Assembly: GCF_013376415.1 (NCBI RefSeq)
Contig: NZ_WYET01000012.1
Coordinates: 1 to 64,000, forward strand
Reading direction: 5' to 3'
DNA from: Flagellimonas chongwuensis
Lineage (GTDB): Bacteria; Bacteroidota; Bacteroidia; Flavobacteriales; Flavobacteriaceae
Length of the DNA: 64,000 nucleotides
The translations under genes and the position numbers were made by a program. Of the stretch, positions 50,319 through 60,444 are shown in pieces; position 1 is the first letter of the stretch; each line of letters starts with the position of its first letter. The notes under the pieces are model-generated. The model had not been told where the DNA came from and made no database searches. It worked only from the letters and a program-made list of their open reading frames with translations.

Positions 50319-53300
50319 ATGAAATTCAGTCATATATTTATTAAAAGGCCCATATTCGCCGCAGTACTCAGTGTACTGATCTTGATTGTGGGCGGGCTTG
50401 CCTACGTCTCTTTGCCCATTTCACAGTTTCCGGATGTGGCACCCCCAACTATTGAGGTTGTGGCGGTATACCCTGGGGCAAATGCACAGACCCTTTCAGA
50501 GAGCGTAGCCGCACCTCTGGAAAAGGAAATTAATGGGGTAGAGGATATGATCTACATGACCTCACAGTCATCAGCCGATGGTCGCGTGGTACTACAGGTT
50601 GCCTTTGAACTGGGGACGGACCTCGACAAGGCACAGGTACAAGTGCAGAACCGGGTGGCCATAGCTGAACCTCGATTGCCAGAGTCCGTAAAAAGATTGG
50701 GTATTACTACCAAAAAGATATCACCGGATATGCTTCTTGTTGTGAACATGTATTCACTGAACAAGACCTATGACCAGACCTATATGGGCAACTATGCAGT
50801 GCTCCAACTAAAGGATGAACTCGCCCGTATCAAAGGGGTCGGGGATATCCAAATCTTTGGAGCGGCCGAATATGCCATGCGCATCTGGCTCAATCCTGAT
50901 AAAATAGCAACATTGGATATCACTGCCGGAGAAGTGGTCGCAGCTCTGAGGGCGCAGAATATTCAGATTGCCAGTGGTACGTTGAATACGCTCCCTTCGG
51001 GAAGCCAATCCGCCTTTGAGGTGAATATTCAGACCCAAGGTAAACTGGTGACCACCGAACAGTTCGAAAATGTGATTATCAAGTCGGGTGAAGATGGGAG
51101 AATTGTTCGCCTTAAAGATATTGGCCGTGTTGAACTTGGTGCACAGAACTATGCTACCAAAGGATATTTGGGAAAAGATCCAGCTATCGCGATGCCCATT
51201 TTCCAACAACCGGGAGGAAATGCCTTGGAGACTGCCTCACAGATTCAGGATAAAATGGAGGCACTATCCAAAAATTTCCCAAACGACCTCGAGTACAAAA
51301 TAGCATACAACCCCACTGAATTCATCCAGAAATCGGTCGATGAGGTGTACCATACTATTTTTGAGGCAGTGATCTTGGTGGTCTTGGTGATCCTATTGTT
51401 CCTTCAATCTTGGAGGGCGGCCATCATCCCGATTTTGGCAATACCCGTTTCCCTCATCGGTACCTTTGCCGTAATGCAGGCCATTGGATTCTCGCTGAAC
51501 AACCTTACCTTGTTCGGGTTGGTGCTTGCCATTGGTATTGTGGTGGATGATGCCATTGTAGTGGTCGAAAATATGGAACGTTATCTGGCTAAAGGATTAT
51601 CTCCCAAAGAGGCGGCCTTTAAGACGATGGACGAAGTTGGAGGCGCATTGGTCGCCATTGGGTTGGTCTTGATAGCCGTATTTATTCCAACCGCCTTTTT
51701 GGAGGGCATTTCCGGTCAATTTTACAAGCAGTTCGGAATGACAATTGCCGTGGCCACTGCCATATCGGTTTTTGTATCCCTTACCTTGAGCCCGGCCATG
51801 GCCGCCTTGCTCATGAAGCACGAGGATAGGTCGTCAAAAGGGAAAACACCTGTGTGGTTGAGACCATTGGCATTTATTGGAAATCGTTTCAACGGTTTTA
51901 TGGATTGGGTTTCCGAGCGCTATGGAAAAGCGGTACAAAAATTGGTGCGTACCGCCACGATGGTCATGGCAGTTTACTTTGGACTGATCGCCATTACAGG
52001 TTTTGAGTTCAATAGGGTGCCCCAAGGCTTTATTCCGGCCATGGACCAGCAGTACTTCATTACCATTGTCCAGCTACCCCCAGGTTCCTCATTGACCAGA
52101 ACCGATAAGGTTGTCCGTGAGGTACTTGACCTAGGGTTGGAAATTGATGGGGTGGAAAATGCCGTTTCATTTACAGGGTTTGATGCAGCATCGTTTACCA
52201 ATGCATCAAATGCCGCAGCAGTGTTCTTGACCTTGGAAGATTTTGATGTTAGAAATGAAAAAGGTTTGGCATATGAAGACCTTTTGGGCACGGTCAGAGC
52301 AAAGCTGAGCCAAATTGATGATGCCATCGTATTGGTTATCCCGCCACCATCGGTAAGGGGTATCGGTAACGCAGGTGGGTTCCGGATGATGGTACAGGAT
52401 AGAGGGAATCTGGGAACGGAAGAACTCCTCAAGGCGACCAATGAACTGGCGATGGCAGCCAATCAGGACCCGATATTGAACAACGTATTTAGTTTTTTCA
52501 ATAATCAGACCCCGCAATTATTCTTGGATATTGACCGTGTAAAGGCCGAAAAATTGGGAATCGATGTAGCGGACATATTCCAATCATTGGAAATCTATAT
52601 GGGTTCCGCCTTTGTGAACGAGTTCAATTACTTGGGAAGAACTTTTCAGGTAACGGCACAAGCCGATGCCCCTAACCGTTTGACACCGGATGATATTTCA
52701 AGGATAAAAGTACGCAACGATAAAGGAGAGATGGTTCCCTTGGGTACGGTCTCACAACAGGAAGATATTTCCGGACCTTCACGAATCCCCAGGTTTAATC
52801 TGTATCCATCAGCTTCACTAAACGGGGATTTTGCACCGGGTCATAGCTCAGGCGAAGGATTGGACCGTATGGAGGAATTGGCTGCGGAAATATTGCCACC
52901 AGGAATATCTTTTCAATGGACGGAAATTGCTTATCAAGAAAGAAAAGCGGGCAATACCGCAGGAATAGCATTTTTGTTGGCGGTCGTATTTGTATTTCTC
53001 TTGTTGGCCGCCCAGTTCGAGAGCTTGGTATTGCCATTGGCGGTAATTTTCATTGTGCCCATGGTATTGTTATCGGCCATGATAGGTGTCGACCTGGCCG
53101 GTCTCGACAACAATATCATGGTTCAGATCGGATTGGTAGTGCTTGTGGGACTGGCGAGTAAGAATGCCATTTTGATCGTGGAGTTTGCGAAACAATTGGA
53201 GGACCAAGGAGAAGACTTGAAAACAGCGGTTATCGAAGCCTCAAAGTTGAGATTGAGACCAATTTTAATGACGGCCATGGCTTTCATCCTGGGAGTTGTC

Positions 53301-53489
53301 CCATTGGCCATTGCTACAGGAGCCGGTTCGGAATTGCGCGTATCCTTGGGTATAGCGGTATTCAGTGGAATGTTGGGCGTAACCGTTTTCGGGATTTTCT
53401 TGACCCCGGTATTCTATTATTTGGGCAGAAAATGGTCATTAAAAAGGGCTGTAAGAGAAAATAAGGAGCTGGTTCATCAATTAAATTAA
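50319..53489 (+). CDS. RND efflux pump, HAE1/AcrB family
   Basis: 1056 residues, normal for the family. The N-terminal helix is FIKRPIFAAVLSVLILIVGG; 12 membrane helices and two large periplasmic loops are as in AcrB. The proton-relay Asp pair is in GIVVDDAIVVVENMERYL (about residues 409-410), and the C-terminal half has the matching LASKNAILIVEFAKQL. The PPGS loop segment VQLPPGSSLTRTDKV is also normal. It would export hydrophobic compounds by proton antiport. It is 124 bases after the adaptor gene and 12 before the channel gene. Confidence 0.95.
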   Translation: MKFSHIFIKRPIFAAVLSVLILIVGGLAYVSLPISQFPDVAPPTIEVVAVYPGANAQTLSESVAAPLEKEINGVEDMIYMTSQSSADGRVVLQVAFELGTDLDKAQVQVQNRVAIAEPRLPESVKRLGITTKKISPDMLLVVNMYSLNKTYDQTYMGNYAVLQLKDELARIKGVGDIQIFGAAEYAMRIWLNPDKIATLDITAGEVVAALRAQNIQIASGTLNTLPSGSQSAFEVNIQTQGKLVTTEQFENVIIKSGEDGRIVRLKDIGRVELGAQNYATKGYLGKDPAIAMPIFQQPGGNALETASQIQDKMEALSKNFPNDLEYKIAYNPTEFIQKSVDEVYHTIFEAVILVVLVILLFLQSWRAAIIPILAIPVSLIGTFAVMQAIGFSLNNLTLFGLVLAIGIVVDDAIVVVENMERYLAKGLSPKEAAFKTMDEVGGALVAIGLVLIAVFIPTAFLEGISGQFYKQFGMTIAVATAISVFVSLTLSPAMAALLMKHEDRSSKGKTPVWLRPLAFIGNRFNGFMDWVSERYGKAVQKLVRTATMVMAVYFGLIAITGFEFNRVPQGFIPAMDQQYFITIVQLPPGSSLTRTDKVVREVLDLGLEIDGVENAVSFTGFDAASFTNASNAAAVFLTLEDFDVRNEKGLAYEDLLGTVRAKLSQIDDAIVLVIPPPSVRGIGNAGGFRMMVQDRGNLGTEELLKATNELAMAANQDPILNNVFSFFNNQTPQLFLDIDRVKAEKLGIDVADIFQSLEIYMGSAFVNEFNYLGRTFQVTAQADAPNRLTPDDISRIKVRNDKGEMVPLGTVSQQEDISGPSRIPRFNLYPSASLNGDFAPGHSSGEGLDRMEELAAEILPPGISFQWTEIAYQERKAGNTAGIAFLLAVVFVFLLLAAQFESLVLPLAVIFIVPMVLLSAMIGVDLAGLDNNIMVQIGLVVLVGLASKNAILIVEFAKQLEDQGEDLKTAVIEASKLRLRPILMTAMAFILGVVPLAIATGAGSELRVSLGIAVFSGMLGVTVFGIFLTPVFYYLGRKWSLKRAVRENKELVHQLN

Positions 53490-53501
53490 AATCTAAAAGC
53501 A

Positions 53502-54971
53502 ATGAAAAATTCAATAATAGTAACTGCAATAACATTACTGTTGGCTTCTTGTGGAATTACAAAGAGAGATTATAATGTTCAAAACGACGCGGAGGTCAAG
53601 CAGGATTTTCTTGCCAACGAAATCAAAGAGGAAGCCTATACCGAAGCAGCCATAACAAAAGAATGGTGGTCAGAATTTAACGACCCCGTTCTTGATACAC
53701 TCATTGAGAAGGCCAGAAGACACAATCTGGATATCAATTCGGCGGTGGCCAATTACAAGGCATCACGGGCTTTTCTCAAAGAAAGAAAATTGGACCGATT
53801 GCCAACAGTGACAGCCAATGGAAATTATACACGTACCCGTTTAGGTGAGAATGTTTTTGTTCAGGGCAGCAACCCTACCTATAGTACTTACAATGCAAGC
53901 TTTGATGCTTTTTGGGAAGCAGACCTTTTTGGTAGGGTAACTAATAGAATCAAAGGGGCGTATGCCAATAGTAATCTTGCCTTGGCCGATATGCACGGAA
54001 TGTATGTGAGCATATTTGCCGAAGTGGCCAATAATTACATGGAGCTACGTGGCACACAATATTTACTCGATATCGCCCGACGTAACTTACAGGGTCAACA
54101 GGAAACCTATGAGCTCACGGTCAAATTAACCGAAGCCGGTACCAGTAACAGCCTTGATGTATCCCGGGCATTGGCCCAATTGGAGAGCACCCGAGCCAGT
54201 ATTCCACCTTTGGAGGCTAGGGTAGAGGCACTGAAGAACAGTTTGAGCGTGCTTATCGGAGAGGTTCCCGGAAATTTGGGAAATGAAGTTGTTGACAAAA
54301 AGCCATTGCCAAGCCTACCGGCAACGGTAGCTCTGGGCGATGTTAGGGAAATGCTCAGAAGAAGACCTGATGTTCGTAGGGCCGAGGCTGCACTTCAGGA
54401 ACGCATTGCTGCCTACAATATTTCGGTGGCCGACCTTTATCCCAAGATTGAGTTTGGAGGATCCGTTGGATTCTCAGCAGTCGATTTTGCAAATTTTGGT
54501 GAAAAACCATCATTTACTTGGACCCTGATGCCCAGCATCAGTTGGGCCGCTTTTAACCTGGGTCGGGTAAAACAACAGATTAAAAGAAATGATGCTTTGA
54601 CCATCGCAGCCCTCAATCAGTATGAGAAAGCGGTATTGCAGGGATTGGAGGATATCAAGACCTCCTTGGCGAACTATAGCAAAGAGTTGGAACGAAGGGA
54701 AATCCTGCGTATTTCATCAGAAGCAAGCGCACAGGCTGCGACCTTTGCCAAGCAACGTTTTAACTCTGGATTGGATAGTTTTATTGATTACCTAAATGCA
54801 GATAACGCTTTGTTGCAGGCTGAGAATGCGTTAGCTTTAAGCGAGATTTCGTCAGCAACATCCCTAATAGCCATTTACAAGGCCTTGGGCGGTGGATGGG
54901 AAATCATTTCAGAAGAAGAATTGGATACTAAATATGAAAACTTGCATCTGGCCAGTGCCGATGCCAATTAA
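53502..54971 (+). CDS. TolC-like outer membrane efflux channel (NodT family)
   Basis: 489 residues. Lipoprotein signal with lipobox LLLASCG (Cys17). Two repeats of the outer-membrane efflux protein domain, with long helices (LDTLIEKARRHNLDINSAVA, LGDVREMLRRRPDVRRAEAAL, IAALNQYEKAVLQGLEDIKT), the RRPDVR motif typical of NodT/OprM. It forms the outer membrane and periplasmic channel of the pump. It starts 12 bases after the RND gene. Confidence 0.94.
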   Translation: MKNSIIVTAITLLLASCGITKRDYNVQNDAEVKQDFLANEIKEEAYTEAAITKEWWSEFNDPVLDTLIEKARRHNLDINSAVANYKASRAFLKERKLDRLPTVTANGNYTRTRLGENVFVQGSNPTYSTYNASFDAFWEADLFGRVTNRIKGAYANSNLALADMHGMYVSIFAEVANNYMELRGTQYLLDIARRNLQGQQETYELTVKLTEAGTSNSLDVSRALAQLESTRASIPPLEARVEALKNSLSVLIGEVPGNLGNEVVDKKPLPSLPATVALGDVREMLRRRPDVRRAEAALQERIAAYNISVADLYPKIEFGGSVGFSAVDFANFGEKPSFTWTLMPSISWAAFNLGRVKQQIKRNDALTIAALNQYEKAVLQGLEDIKTSLANYSKELERREILRISSEASAQAATFAKQRFNSGLDSFIDYLNADNALLQAENALALSEISSATSLIAIYKALGGGWEIISEEELDTKYENLHLASADAN

Positions 54972-55036
54972 AACTTAGGTTGTAAGGTGGGTCGGATATT
55001 TTGGACAAAAAATAGTGCCGATCCACTACAAGATAT

Positions 55037-55924
55037 ATGAACAAGGCCGATATACCTGTTTTTGAAAATACGAATGATTTACATGAGGCCATTGGTTTTG
55101 CCCATAGGAGCCATATACCCAATTTTGATGTGTTTCCGGTAGAGGACATGGAAGCTTCATCGAGAAGGTGCATGCCGCCCTATCGACAAGGATTTTATCA
55201 GGTAGGGCTGTTGAACTATACGGGAAAGAGTCAACTCAACCTTAATACGGATACCTTGGAACTGAATGAGTTTCCGTTATGGTTTGTGGTTCCAGGGCAG
55301 GTGTTCTCTTGGTTCAGGGATGAAAAGATGTCGGGATATTATGTGATGTTCAGAAAAGAGTTTTTGATCAATACTTTTCCGGATTTGCAGAAAGATTTTC
55401 CTTTTTTGAAAATGTCCGAAAACAATGTGCTGATGCTCACCAAAGAAGAACATGAGTCGTTGTATTTTGATATGGAACGGATGCATTCGGTTTTTAAGAA
55501 CCCGCATCCGTACCAAGAGAAAATGTTGGAGGGAATGCTCGGTTCCTTACTGTATTTCTGTAAGGCAATCCATGAGCGCCATAAAACAACGGAAAATCAC
55601 CTGAGCAGGTCACAGATCATTGCAAATCAGTTTGAAGCGTTGGTGGACAAAATGTATGTGGATACCAAAAACGTGAGCGATTATGCGGAAGAATTGAACA
55701 TAACACCGAACTACCTGACCACGACCATCAAGAAATTGACAGGCAAGAGTGCCAAGGACATCATTCAGGAACGGCTTTTGATGGAAAGTAAAAGCCTGTT
55801 GAAATATTCAGGGTTGGATATTGCTGAGATAGCCTATCGCCTCAATTTTCAAGAACCGACCCATTTTACCAGGTTCTTTAAAAATTTGAGCGGAGTAACG
55901 CCAAATCAATTTAGGAGAATGTAA
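55037..55924 (+). CDS. AraC family transcriptional regulator
   Basis: 295 residues. N-terminal cupin-like sensing domain (about 20-180; HIPNFDVFPVEDME, GLLNYTGKSQLNLNTDTLEL), and a C-terminal double HTH (about 200-295): NVSDYAEELNITPNYLTTTI and IAEIAYRLNFQEPTHFTRFF. It begins 65 bases after the channel gene on the same strand and probably controls the efflux operon. An AraC activator would fit the 15-base repeats upstream. Confidence 0.88.
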   Translation: MNKADIPVFENTNDLHEAIGFAHRSHIPNFDVFPVEDMEASSRRCMPPYRQGFYQVGLLNYTGKSQLNLNTDTLELNEFPLWFVVPGQVFSWFRDEKMSGYYVMFRKEFLINTFPDLQKDFPFLKMSENNVLMLTKEEHESLYFDMERMHSVFKNPHPYQEKMLEGMLGSLLYFCKAIHERHKTTENHLSRSQIIANQFEALVDKMYVDTKNVSDYAEELNITPNYLTTTIKKLTGKSAKDIIQERLLMESKSLLKYSGLDIAEIAYRLNFQEPTHFTRFFKNLSGVTPNQFRRM

Positions 55925-56023
55925 ATAGTTTGATACCGATTTGACCAACAATAAATTGAGAAAAGAAATACTATTAAGAATGAAAAACCATATGCTAAAT
56001 TTGTAAAATGAAATAAATGAGTA

Positions 56024-56704
56024 ATGAAGAATGATAAATATGTTGCTGTTGTAACGGAAGCAGGTAACGGACTGGGCCACAAGTTTGCCAAGATTTTATT
56101 GGAGAATGGGTATGAGGTTGTGCTTGCGGCATGCGGGAAAAGCTTTGAATTACTCTCCAAAGACGGGGAGGATTTACACGGATATCAGCTTTTGAAAATC
56201 GATTTTAGTTCGGAAGAGAGTTTGGGCGTGTTGGAACACACCATAAAGGAATCGTATGGTAAATTGGATTTGCTGATCAACAATGCTGAAATTGTCAATG
56301 GTTTTGGCCACAAGATAGATCAAATCAATATCGAGGATATCAAGGAGGTCTATGAGATCAATTTTTTCTCTATCATTCGAACCATACAAACACTTAAGCC
56401 TTTATTGAATCAGAGTAACGAACCTAGAATCATTAACATCACCAGCTCGTTGGGTGACATCAATAAGATGAAGGATGAAAGTTTTTGTTATTCTGGATAT
56501 AGTCTTACTGCTTATTCTACCTCCAAAGCAGCGCTTAACATGTTTACTCATTTGCAGTGCAAGGAATTTAAGCCTTCTAAAATAAAAATGTACAGTTTTG
56601 ATCCTGTAAATATGAAAAACTGTACTTATAACTCCGTAGCCATTTGTGATGGCATCAAAGATGACTTTATTTCCCTGATTGAAAGAAAGCAAATGAGAGC
56701 GTAG
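56024..56704 (+). CDS. Short-chain dehydrogenase/reductase with altered cofactor loop
   Basis: 226 residues. SDR fold: VAVVTEAGNGLGHKF is a variant of the Gly-rich motif (TEAGNGLG for TGxxxGxG), LLINNAEIVNG holds NNA, IINITSS the Ser, and YSTSK the Tyr/Lys pair. The glycine-rich loop keeps the three Gly positions but starts TEA rather than TGA. Coenzyme binding is likely intact. It sits 99 bases after the AraC gene; whether it belongs to the efflux group is unclear. Substrate unknown. Confidence 0.83.
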   Translation: MKNDKYVAVVTEAGNGLGHKFAKILLENGYEVVLAACGKSFELLSKDGEDLHGYQLLKIDFSSEESLGVLEHTIKESYGKLDLLINNAEIVNGFGHKIDQINIEDIKEVYEINFFSIIRTIQTLKPLLNQSNEPRIINITSSLGDINKMKDESFCYSGYSLTAYSTSKAALNMFTHLQCKEFKPSKIKMYSFDPVNMKNCTYNSVAICDGIKDDFISLIERKQMRA

Positions 56705-56902
56705 ATTGTCTCATTAAAAATGTTACGTAAGCGTTTAACTTGTATTTGTATAGTCTAAGTAAGACTACCTTTCTACATCAACAATTAAATTTTCGCATTC
56801 AATTGGTTCATAAATAGATGTGGATGATTTTTGGGAAAGTGCTTTTTATAAAGGAAAGCAGGTATGATACTTATTGCATAAGTTTGAACCATAGTATAGG
56901 TT

Positions 56903-57526
56903 TCAACACATCTTTTTATCTTTTTTGAATCTGTTCTTCGCTGGTGGCCATGGAATTAATTTTATCATGCGTAAAAAGCGCCCGTTTGCCGGATATTGCC
57001 GATCTGGTGTTATGTTATTGAATGTCAATGCCACCAACAGCATAATAGTGACCCCGCTGAGCACAGGAAAGAAAATATACCAATAGCCCAATCCAATAAT
57101 TTTTTCCGAACCTATTACCGCAATCAAGGCGGTGGCTCCCCCGGGCGGATGGAGGGTCTTGCTGAATTGCATGGCCAGAATGGATAATGAAACGGATAGG
57201 GCAGCGGCCAGCCAAAGAATATCTCCCAAAAATTGACATACAGTGACACCTATTACCGCACTTATCAGATGCCCTCCTATCAAGTTGCGTGGTTGCGCCA
57301 ATGGACTATGGATGGCTCCATATATTAAAACACCTGTGGCACCAAAAGATCCTATGAGCAATATGTTGTCCGATTGGTCCAAATATTGATTTTGGATAAT
57401 ACCGATGCAGGCAATTCCTATAAATGAGCCTAAAAAGGACCAAATCAACTCTTTAGGTTCCACAGAGGTTTCCTTGTACACAATATATCTCCCAATACGA
57501 TATCCCCGCTTGATATTCTTTTTCAT
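56903..57526 (-). CDS. HPP family membrane protein
   Basis: 207 residues from the preferred start at 57526 (MKKNIKRGYRIGRYIVYKE); the frame reaches 57565. Four to five membrane helices are visible: LIWSFLGSFIGIACIGII, NILLIGSFGATGVLIYGAI, LIGGHLISAVIGVTVCQFLG, and IIGLGYWYIFFPVLSGVTIM. The family name comes from the HPPGGATAL segment, present here as LHPPGGATALIAVIG. Members of this family include nitrite transporters of cyanobacteria and plant chloroplasts. Nitrite transport is not shown for bacterial members with this length. The next genes on the same strand are distant. Confidence 0.8.
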   Translation of the reverse strand: MKKNIKRGYRIGRYIVYKETSVEPKELIWSFLGSFIGIACIGIIQNQYLDQSDNILLIGSFGATGVLIYGAIHSPLAQPRNLIGGHLISAVIGVTVCQFLGDILWLAAALSVSLSILAMQFSKTLHPPGGATALIAVIGSEKIIGLGYWYIFFPVLSGVTIMLLVALTFNNITPDRQYPANGRFLRMIKLIPWPPAKNRFKKDKKMC

Positions 57527-57922
57527 ATATGGCCCCAAAGATAAGGCTATGTCATGGCGGTGCAATTTAGAATGAGATGATAATGAGAAAGAAAAATAAA
57601 TTTTTTGTTATGAGAATAACACTGAATGCAACACTTTCCTTAATAATTAAATTGCAAAATAAAGTTTTATTGTAGCTAATATTAAAAGAAGAAAACTGAT
57701 CAGGACAATTTGAAAATTATTTGTCTTTAAGTGAAGATATGTATGGATTCTGTTTGATTAAAGGTTTTAAGGTCGAACCGGTAATTTTCTTGTGTCCTGA
57801 ACACTGGTCACAAGCAAAAAAAAGCCCTAAAAAATTAGGGCCTTTTACAGCTTAATGAAAGGCTCAAACTTCCTTCACAATCGCTTAGAAATAGTATGTT
57901 TAAGGATTAAAACTTTTTGGTT
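57527..57922. other. Intergenic region with terminator
   Basis: 396 bases between the HPP gene and the amidohydrolase, both on the minus strand. It contains the stem-loop at 57824-57841 and otherwise A/T-rich sequence with no gene recognised. Confidence 0.5.
57824..57841 (-). terminator. Intrinsic terminator after amidohydrolase gene
   Basis: GCCCTAA (57824-57830), AAAA, TTAGGGC (57835-57841). On the minus strand the stem is followed by a run of seven T, so it ends the amidohydrolase transcript 82 bases past its stop codon. The plus strand also has CTTTT and could act weakly. Confidence 0.8.
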
Positions 57923-59503
57923 CTACTCACCTCTTTCTTGTTTTTGCTTGTTCACCATGGCTTCCACATCGCTCAACAATTTTTTAGCGTCGTAGACAAT
58001 ACCATCTTTGATGGTGTATTCAATTCCACCAACTCTTTCCACTTTTGCGGTGTCATCGTTCAAACGAACGGCGCCAGTTCCGTAAAGTACTTTTAGGTTT
58101 TGAAGAGGGTTCTCGTCCACAATGATCATGTCGGCCAACAAACCTTCACGGATCACACCATACTCGATTGGTTTTTTCAAAGGCTTGAAGATTTCTTGGG
58201 CACTGTGCATGGTTGCTGCACGGATAACTTCCAATGGGTGGAATCCGGCTTCTTGGAACATTTCAAGTTCCAATATGGTTCCAAAACCATAGGTCTGGTA
58301 AATGAAACCTGAATCTGAACCTAGCGTGATCTTCCCGCCCATGTTCTTGTATTCATTAAGGAACTGCATCCAAACTTGATAGTATTTTTTCCACGCCACT
58401 TCGTCTTCAGTGGTCCAGTCGAACCAATATGCGCCATGGCTCGTACGGCTGGGTGAAAAGAAATCCATCAAAGAGGGCAAAGTGTATTTCTCGTGCCAGT
58501 CCGCGTTGCGTGCTCTCATCACATCCCTGCCTGCAGAATAAATGGTCATGGTCGGGTTGATATAGAAATCCAGTTTTAAAAATTCATCAAGAAGTGCATT
58601 CCATTTTTCACCTCCCGGTTTCACCAAGTTCCATTGGCGTGCAACTTGGCCAAAACGGTGCTGTTCATCTCCATAATTGATGTCCACCGGCCAAGGCTGC
58701 ACATCGTTGTTTTCGTACATGGATTCAAATAGGCCATAAAAGTGGGTCATACTGGTAAGTCCCAATCTAGCAGCATCAATGGTGTTCATTTGTGCCACAC
58801 CACTTTGTGCCAGGTGGGCAGTGCTCCCCATCCCCAATGAGTTGGCTTCATCTAGTACGGCCTCCATAATTTCTGGGCGATGTGAGCTAAGCTTTAGTCC
58901 ATCCACACCTTTCTTGTTGGCATATCGTACCCATTCCCTTGCATCTTCCGGTGTTAGAATTTTTCGATTTTCCCATTCTTTTCCAGTTCCAATCCTATGA
59001 AAGGAGACCATTCTTGGCGCAACAATCTCGTTTTTGGCACTTCTTTCTTTTTCTTTTAGCGACCACTCCAAGTTTCCAAAAGGCACGCCTCTTATTGTTG
59101 TAATTCCATGGGCCATCCATAATTTATATACGTACTCTGCTTCAGGAGCTTTTGGGGCACCTCCAGTGTGCACGTGCAGGTCAATCAAACCTGGCATCAC
59201 ATATTTACCGTTGGCATCGATTTCTTTGGTTTTGCCATTTCCCAGTTTCGGGCGTTTGGATTCATCGATTGGAACTTTGGGTACACCGACTCTTGCGATA
59301 TCTACAATTTTGTTGTCCTCGACAATAATGTCCACAGGCCCTGAAGCTGGTCCGCCGGTTCCGTCGATTAAAATGGCACCTCTAATAATAAGTCTGTCAA
59401 AGGGACCTTCTCCCTCGCCCGCTTTTCTGTCTGGTGCACCAATAGTTTGGGCACACATCAGCATTGGGAGCAACAGAAGTGTTGCAAAAAATAATTTTTT
59501 CAT
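57923..59503 (-). CDS. Amidohydrolase family protein, exported
   Basis: 526 residues with a signal peptide (LFFATLLLLPMLMCAQ). Metal motifs: GLIDLHVHTGGAP (HxH), GLKLSSHRPE (probable Lys), MGSTAHLAQSG, TLGSDSGF and the final GLLADMIIVDENP. The beta-sandwich beginning IIRGAILIDGTGGPASGPV is typical. Its length and GSDSG ending recall imidazolonepropionase-like or prolidase-like periplasmic enzymes. It is transcribed alone and ends at a strong terminator. A second, less similar exported amidohydrolase lies at 26257. Confidence 0.86.
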   Translation of the reverse strand: MKKLFFATLLLLPMLMCAQTIGAPDRKAGEGEGPFDRLIIRGAILIDGTGGPASGPVDIIVEDNKIVDIARVGVPKVPIDESKRPKLGNGKTKEIDANGKYVMPGLIDLHVHTGGAPKAPEAEYVYKLWMAHGITTIRGVPFGNLEWSLKEKERSAKNEIVAPRMVSFHRIGTGKEWENRKILTPEDAREWVRYANKKGVDGLKLSSHRPEIMEAVLDEANSLGMGSTAHLAQSGVAQMNTIDAARLGLTSMTHFYGLFESMYENNDVQPWPVDINYGDEQHRFGQVARQWNLVKPGGEKWNALLDEFLKLDFYINPTMTIYSAGRDVMRARNADWHEKYTLPSLMDFFSPSRTSHGAYWFDWTTEDEVAWKKYYQVWMQFLNEYKNMGGKITLGSDSGFIYQTYGFGTILELEMFQEAGFHPLEVIRAATMHSAQEIFKPLKKPIEYGVIREGLLADMIIVDENPLQNLKVLYGTGAVRLNDDTAKVERVGGIEYTIKDGIVYDAKKLLSDVEAMVNKQKQERGE

Positions 59504-59762
59504 GATTTAACGTTTAAATGGTTGGTGGTTGGTCAAACCCATGATTGTGGAAAATGGGCATAAACAATCCGTATTTAATAACACTGTTCAATACTATGTT
59601 AAATAAATATAGATTTAGGGTGACAGAAGGTTGTTTTTTATAAATAATGGAAGTGTTACTGGGGTTAAGATGGTCTGCTTGATAAACGGCTCAAAAAAAA
59701 ATCATAAAATCGTCATGCTGTAGAGAAAATCGTAATCAGTAAATAGAAGACAGTTGTTCTAC

Positions 59763-60275
59763 TTATTGGGAGAGCAGAATCAGTAGAAATAAGGAAATAA
59801 AATCTTCTTTTTTGTTGGACCTTAAAAACGCATAGGCCCTTTTCATTTGGGTTTTTACCGTGTTTACCGAAATACCGTTGGCTTCGGCAATTTCAGTATA
59901 GCTTTTTCCATCCACTACGACCGACACAAAAATTTCTTTCCTTTTTGTGGGCAATTTGTTGATGAGGTCGTTCAACTTATTATTTTGTCGGTCCAATTTG
60001 GGTTCTGGGGCACTGGTATCCGTTTCAAAAGTATCCAGTAGCCGTTGTTCCCTTTTTTTCTTTTCTAAATACTGAAGGCTTAAATTTTTGACGGATTTTT
60101 TTGCATAAGCTTCAAAAGATGTGTTTATGGTAATCGACTCTCTCTTGTTCCAAAACGAAACAAAAAAGTCCTGCACAATGTCTTTTGAAATATCCTTATC
60201 CTTTACTATGGAAAAGGAAACCAAGCACAAAAGTGGATAGTTGTTTTTAAAAAGCTCTTCAACCTTAAATCTCAT
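59763..60275 (-). CDS. ECF-type RNA polymerase sigma factor (FecI-like)
   Basis: 170 residues. Region 2 at about 10-75 (LLCLVSFSIVKDKDISKDIV, FFVSFWNKRESI) and region 4 at about 105-155 (LPTKRKEIFVSVVVDGKSYT, EIAEANGISVNTVKTQMKRA). It is divergent from the FecR gene at 60445 across about 170 bases. In most loci of this type sigma and FecR are in one operon, so the divergent layout is unusual but still points to partnership. Expected target is the SusC-like gene beginning at 61770. Confidence 0.88.
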   Translation of the reverse strand: MRFKVEELFKNNYPLLCLVSFSIVKDKDISKDIVQDFFVSFWNKRESITINTSFEAYAKKSVKNLSLQYLEKKKREQRLLDTFETDTSAPEPKLDRQNNKLNDLINKLPTKRKEIFVSVVVDGKSYTEIAEANGISVNTVKTQMKRAYAFLRSNKKEDFISLFLLILLSQ

Positions 60276-60444
60276 AAATTGAGGTTTCGGGGGTATTCAT
60301 ATAAATTTAAAGTTACCGAAATATAAAATTAAACTGGATCATTACCCAAATTGGATAAAAAAATTATTGATTTTTAAAAAAATCTTTGAGGATTGTCACC
60401 CTATTTCAATAAAATACTATCTAATACATGAGAACAATGATCTA

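Noticed and set aside
57236..57300. Possible link of the HPP protein with nitrite and the NO cluster
   Set aside because: The family has nitrite-transporting members, but the gene is 38 kb away and shares no operator.
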